DNA of 9,091 bases from an uncultured Caryophanales bacterium (GTDB taxonomy: Bacteria; Bacillota_I; Bacilli_A; RF39; UBA660): contig CAMIXP010000046.1 in assembly GCA_946402785.1 (NCBI GenBank), positions 1 through 9,091 on the forward strand, given 5' to 3'. Of this stretch, positions 5,768-9,091 are shown piece after piece. Every line of letters starts with the position of its first letter. Position 1 is the first letter of the stretch. The notes beneath the pieces are model-generated. The model did not search any database, was not told where the DNA came from, and worked only from the letters and a program-made list of their open reading frames with translations. A program made the position numbers and the translations under genes.

Positions 5768-5787
5768 AAAACATGAGGTGATAAGAA

Positions 5788-7401
5788 ATGACAGATATAG
5801 AAATTTCTAGAAATAGTCATAAATTAAATATTACCGATATTGCGAAAAAAATCGGAATTAAAAAGAATGATTTGGAGTTATATGGATCTTATAAAGCAAA
5901 GATTAAACATATTGGTGGTCGTAAGAAAAAAGGTAAATTAATTCTAGTTACGGCTATTAGTCCTACTCCTATGGGAGAAGGTAAAACGACTGTTAGTATT
6001 GGTTTAGGAGATGCCTTAAATCGTTTGGGTAAAAAAGTAATTATTGCCTTACGTGAACCTTCTATGGGTCCTGTATTTGGAATGAAAGGTGGAGCAACAG
6101 GAGGAGGTTATTCTCAAGTTGTACCTATGGAAGATATTAATCTTCATTTTACGGGTGACTTTCATGCGATTACTTCTGCCAATAACTTAATTAGTGCGGC
6201 TATTGATAATCATATTTATTTTGGAAATAGTTTAGATATTCAAAATGTTTTATTTAAAAGATGTTTAGATGTAAATGATCGTGCATTACGTGATGTGGAT
6301 TTAGGTACAAGACATGATAGTTTTACGATTACTTCTGCTTGTGAGGTTATGGCTCTATTCTGCTTAGCTACTTCTTTAGATGATTTAAGAGTTAAACTTG
6401 GAAATATTATTGTTGGAACGAATAGTAAAGGTGAATATGTTTATGTTAGAGACTTACATATTGAAGGATCTTTAGTTGCTTTACTAAAAGATGCTTTTAT
6501 GCCTAACTTAGTTCAAACATTAGAGAATACACCAACTCTTATCCATGGTGGACCTTTTGCCAATATTGCACATGGATGTAATAGTATTGTTGCGACAAGA
6601 ACTGCTTTAAGCTATGCTGATTATGTTGTTACAGAGGCTGGATTCGGTGCTGATTTAGGTGCTGAAAAGTTCTTAGATATTAAATGTAGATTAGGTGAAT
6701 TAAAACCTCAATCTGTTGTATTAGTTGCTACGATCAAAGCAATGAAATATCATGGTGGAGTTCCAAAAGATCAAGTATTTGAAAAGAATGATGAAGCTTT
6801 AGAAAAAGGTTTTGCTAACTTAGACAAACACTATGAAAATTTAAAGAAATATGGTGTTAATGTTATCGTATGTTTAAATAAATTTAATACGGATACTGAT
6901 CATGAAATTGATTTAGTTAGAAAACATTGTGAAAAACTAGGATATAATTTCACGGTATCTAGTGCTTATGCTGATGGAGGAGAAGGAGCTATTGATTTAG
7001 CTAATAAAGTAATTGATGCTCCTAAGGGAAGATTCAAAGTTCTTTATAAATTAGATAGTCCTATTGAAAGTAAAGTTAAAAAGATATGTCGTGAAATTTA
7101 TGGAGCTAAAAAAGTTACTTTCAGTAAACTTGCTAAAGAAAAAATTGAAGATATCAAGAAAAACGGTCTTGCTAATCTTCCAATTTGTGTTGCAAAAACA
7201 CAATATTCATTATCTGACGATCCTAAAAAGTTAGGAGTTCCTAAAGATTTTGATGTTACAGTTCGAGATGTTCAATTATATAATGGTGCCGGTATTATTA
7301 CGGTTCTATTAGGAGACATTATGACGATGCCTGGATTATCCAGAAAACCTAATTGTGAACTTATCGATGTGGTAGATGGAAACATCATTAATTTAAGTTA
7401 A
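5788..7401 (+). CDS. fhs: Formate-tetrahydrofolate ligase
   Basis: The enzyme joins formate to tetrahydrofolate using ATP, giving 10-formyl-THF for purine and initiator formyl-Met synthesis and other one-carbon reactions in the cytoplasm. The 537-residue product carries the ATP-binding loop SPTPMGEGKTT (58-68), the REPSMGPVFGMKGGATGGGY segment, PMEDINLHFTGDFHAIT, LIHGGPFANIAHGCNS, the EAGFGADLGAEKF signature and the C-terminal GDIMTMPGLSRKP motif, all in order. It is about 20 residues shorter than typical family members of near 557 residues, through small trimmed loops rather than loss of a domain. GAGGTG (5775-5780) lies 7 nt before ATG. It has its own promoter and terminator, so it is transcribed alone; no other folate genes are adjacent. 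No inactivating change is seen. Confidence 0.97.
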   Translation: MTDIEISRNSHKLNITDIAKKIGIKKNDLELYGSYKAKIKHIGGRKKKGKLILVTAISPTPMGEGKTTVSIGLGDALNRLGKKVIIALREPSMGPVFGMKGGATGGGYSQVVPMEDINLHFTGDFHAITSANNLISAAIDNHIYFGNSLDIQNVLFKRCLDVNDRALRDVDLGTRHDSFTITSACEVMALFCLATSLDDLRVKLGNIIVGTNSKGEYVYVRDLHIEGSLVALLKDAFMPNLVQTLENTPTLIHGGPFANIAHGCNSIVATRTALSYADYVVTEAGFGADLGAEKFLDIKCRLGELKPQSVVLVATIKAMKYHGGVPKDQVFEKNDEALEKGFANLDKHYENLKKYGVNVIVCLNKFNTDTDHEIDLVRKHCEKLGYNFTVSSAYADGGEGAIDLANKVIDAPKGRFKVLYKLDSPIESKVKKICREIYGAKKVTFSKLAKEKIEDIKKNGLANLPICVAKTQYSLSDDPKKLGVPKDFDVTVRDVQLYNGAGIITVLLGDIMTMPGLSRKPNCELIDVVDGNIINLS

Positions 7402-7430
7402 AAAAAGCTAGATTTAATCTAGCTTTTTTC
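7401..7430 (+). terminator. Rho-independent terminator of fhs
   Basis: The 7-bp core stem GCTAGAT/ATCTAGC (7407-7413 with 7417-7423), loop TTA, is extended by six A-T pairs on the outside, and the T-run 7424-7429 continues into a pyrimidine tract to about 7460. The hairpin starts at the last base of the fhs stop codon. Confidence 0.9.
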
Positions 7431-7465
7431 TTTTTTTTATTCTTTCTTTCTCTTTTATTTTATAT

Positions 7466-7471
7466 TATAAT
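7466..7471 (+). promoter_or_regulatory. Candidate -10 box for the prepilin-like gene
   Basis: TATAAT at 7466-7471 lies 29 nt before the ATG at 7500, right after the fhs terminator. No recognisable -35 is present because the upstream stretch is a pyrimidine tract. A second box, TATATT at 7473-7478, could serve instead. A promoter must lie here or in the tract for the gene to be expressed. Confidence 0.45.
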
Positions 7472-7499
7472 GTATATTGTAGAATAGTAGGTGGTTAAG

Positions 7500-9091
7500 A
7501 TGACAAAGAAAAAGAAAGGGAAAAAGAAGGGCTTTACTCTTGTTGAATTGCTTGCCATTATTGTTATTGTAGGGATCTTAACTACATTAGCAATTGTTGG
7601 TACTAGTCGTTATATTTCAACTGCTCAAAATCAAAAAGTAAAACAAGATCGTGATAATATTGCAATGGCTGCTAAACTTTATTTGCAAGATAATCGTGAT
7701 TTACTTCCTCATTCCATGGGTGAAAGTATCATCGTTAGAGTATCTGAACTACGCCGTACTAATTATTTAAAAGAAGATGTTAAAGATAAAAACGGGAAAG
7801 ACTGTGTGAAGAAATCTTTTGTACGTGTTTATAAAATGAGTGATAAGGATTATTCTTATCATACTTATTTATATTGTGGAGATGATTTGGTTCCAGATGA
7901 ACCTGTTGTTCCAGTACCAGTTATTCTTGATTTTAAATTTAATGGATATTCTGCTGGAAGTAATTTTAGTAATGTTAAGAATGCTACTTTCTCTTTTAAG
8001 ATTAAAGGAGATAATGAAGGATATGGCTTGGGTGTTTATAGTTATTCTTATTCTATTTTTGCTAAGACAAGTGATTCAGATGGATATACAGAAGTATATT
8101 ATTCAGGTGATTTAAAAGCTGGTAATGAATCTGAAATACAAGTTAATTCTAAAAAATTATCTAGTTATTTTGATGTAACAAGTTATAATGCCATTCGTAT
8201 TAATATTACAGCTATTAATGAACAAGGTGGTAAAGTTGAATTTAATTCTTCAGGAAGCTTTAAAGATACGGATAATCCTATTTGTGGATTGGTTACTGGC
8301 CAAGCATTAAGTGATGATGATTGGATTAATAAGTCAATCTTCAATGCAGGGGCTTATAAAAATAACTTTAGACGTGTTTCTGTAGGATGTAGTGATGGAG
8401 ATGGTTCTGGTTGTAAGAGAGATACCTTTACTGTTTCATGGCCAAATGATACGGGAACATCTGCATCAGGAATTGATTATAGTTTTGGTACGAGATGGAG
8501 TTATATTCAAATTGAAGATAATGCTCAAACTGCTAATAAAACGATTTGTTATGTAAGAGCAAACGTTGACGTTTTAGCTCCTAGAGTTACTGTTAAAGCT
8601 TATAAAGTTAATGCAGATGGATCTAAGGGAGCACAAGTTGGTTCTATTACGGTTCAAGATGATGGTAAGAGAACATCTGATTTACCAATTGGTACTTTAA
8701 AAGCACAACAATTTACTGGCGTTACGGGAACATCTTCTGAGAAGTGGATGAATAAAGATAATTTCCCTAACGGTATTGTTTTGGATGTTTCTATTGATGA
8801 CAACTTATATTTATATTCTTATGAGTGGTCTGTTAATAATCCATATGTTGCGGGAGGTACCAAAGATGCGGATGTTCAAAGTACAGCTTCTACTTATAAC
8901 TCTCAAGTTGAACAAAATGGCGGAACACCTGTAACGGGTAACTTTGAAAGCCCTAATTTGGTGGATAATCCAACCAATATGGAAGAGTTAAAGAATGCTG
9001 AACATGGTATTCAAAATGGTACTATTACTGGATTGGTAATAAAACGTGAAGGAAAACGTTATGGTAAGTTAGTTGTATGTGATAAAGCTGG
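7500..9091 (+). CDS. Type IV prepilin-like N-terminus fused to a large beta-rich ectodomain (3'-truncated by window)
   Basis: The gene is open to the window end, with 530 complete codons and no stop. A basic leader of 11 residues (8 Lys) ends KKKG, followed by FTLVELLAIIVIVGILTTLA. This is a class III/type IV prepilin site: cleavage is expected between Gly11 and Phe12 by a prepilin peptidase, and Glu16 is the conserved Glu5 of the mature form. A short pilin-like globular part (about 36-129) includes Cys102 and Cys126, probably a disulfide. A proline-rich linker VPDEPVVPVPV (131-141) follows, then at least two long beta-rich, Ig-like segments with Cys262, 297, 305, 350 and 527, and recurring patterns such as KTICYVRANVD (347-357) and KLVVCDKAG at the window edge. 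AGGTGG (7489-7494) stands 5 nt before ATG. Ordinary pseudopilins are 100-200 residues, so this is unusually long. Assembly genes are not in view. The N-terminal call is firm; the ectodomain is unrecognised. Confidence 0.85.
   Translation, partial: MTKKKKGKKKGFTLVELLAIIVIVGILTTLAIVGTSRYISTAQNQKVKQDRDNIAMAAKLYLQDNRDLLPHSMGESIIVRVSELRRTNYLKEDVKDKNGKDCVKKSFVRVYKMSDKDYSYHTYLYCGDDLVPDEPVVPVPVILDFKFNGYSAGSNFSNVKNATFSFKIKGDNEGYGLGVYSYSYSIFAKTSDSDGYTEVYYSGDLKAGNESEIQVNSKKLSSYFDVTSYNAIRINITAINEQGGKVEFNSSGSFKDTDNPICGLVTGQALSDDDWINKSIFNAGAYKNNFRRVSVGCSDGDGSGCKRDTFTVSWPNDTGTSASGIDYSFGTRWSYIQIEDNAQTANKTICYVRANVDVLAPRVTVKAYKVNADGSKGAQVGSITVQDDGKRTSDLPIGTLKAQQFTGVTGTSSEKWMNKDNFPNGIVLDVSIDDNLYLYSYEWSVNNPYVAGGTKDADVQSTASTYNSQVEQNGGTPVTGNFESPNLVDNPTNMEELKNAEHGIQNGTITGLVIKREGKRYGKLVVCDKA

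Noticed and set aside
5592..5787. Tetrahydrofolate riboswitch upstream of fhs
   Set aside because: The likely transcript start is about 14 nt before the fhs ATG, and the gap shows only A/T tracts and the divergent promoter, with no compact G/C-rich fold.
7840..8115. Plus-strand open frame of 91 codons, very Ile/Leu-rich
   Set aside because: It is an out-of-frame reading of the prepilin-like gene, which has the ribosome-binding site, the prepilin signal and continuous coding through this stretch.
1..9091. CRISPR array, IS element, tRNA/rRNA or phage genes
   Set aside because: No regularly spaced direct repeats, transposase motifs, terminal inverted repeats or structured RNA gene sequences were seen on either strand.

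Overview
The window is AT-rich DNA, roughly one-third G+C by eye, from a Gram-positive (Firmicutes/Bacilli-type) bacterium. The evidence is AGGAGG and GAGGTG ribosome-binding sites, a cdaA-cdaR cyclic-di-AMP pair, a sortase with a surface-protein substrate, Lys-rich N-termini, and rho-independent terminators after almost every unit. TGG encodes Trp and stops are TAA or TAG, so there is no sign of a recoded TGA. An uncultured gut lineage of Bacilli (RF39/Erysipelotrichia-like) would fit, but that is inference from gene style only.

Layout: (1) 1-1710, the 3' end of cdaA (diadenylate cyclase) overlapping cdaR (four-repeat YbbR regulator), closed by a terminator; glmM, the usual third member of this operon, is absent. 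(2) 1725-3641, a promoter followed by a single-pass membrane protein with a thioredoxin-like ectodomain that lacks cysteines, then a weak intergenic hairpin and a membrane-anchored S41 C-terminal processing protease with an intact Ser-Lys-Gln active site. (3) 3628-5651 on the minus strand, a two-gene surface operon: a thioester-domain (TED) adhesin with two SpaA/CnaB-type domains, coupled by a 7-nt overlap to a sortase. A perfect 28-bp palindrome containing the stop codons of both the protease and sortase genes serves as a shared bidirectional terminator. (4) 5759-7430, a monocistronic fhs (formate-tetrahydrofolate ligase) with its own promoter and strong terminator. (5) 7500 to the window end, a truncated gene for a large protein with a type IV prepilin N-terminus fused to a long beta-rich ectodomain.

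Most of the genes act at the cell envelope: c-di-AMP signalling, membrane proteolysis, covalent surface display and a pilin-like giant protein. fhs is the metabolic exception. The most unusual points are the TED adhesin/sortase pair (abnormal sorting signal in the substrate, and Gln where the sortase catalytic Arg is expected), the prepilin-ectodomain fusion, the cysteine-free thioredoxin-like protein, and a DGG variant of the DGA active-site motif in CdaA. None of these proves a new system by itself; the adhesin/sortase pair and the pilin-like protein are the best leads.
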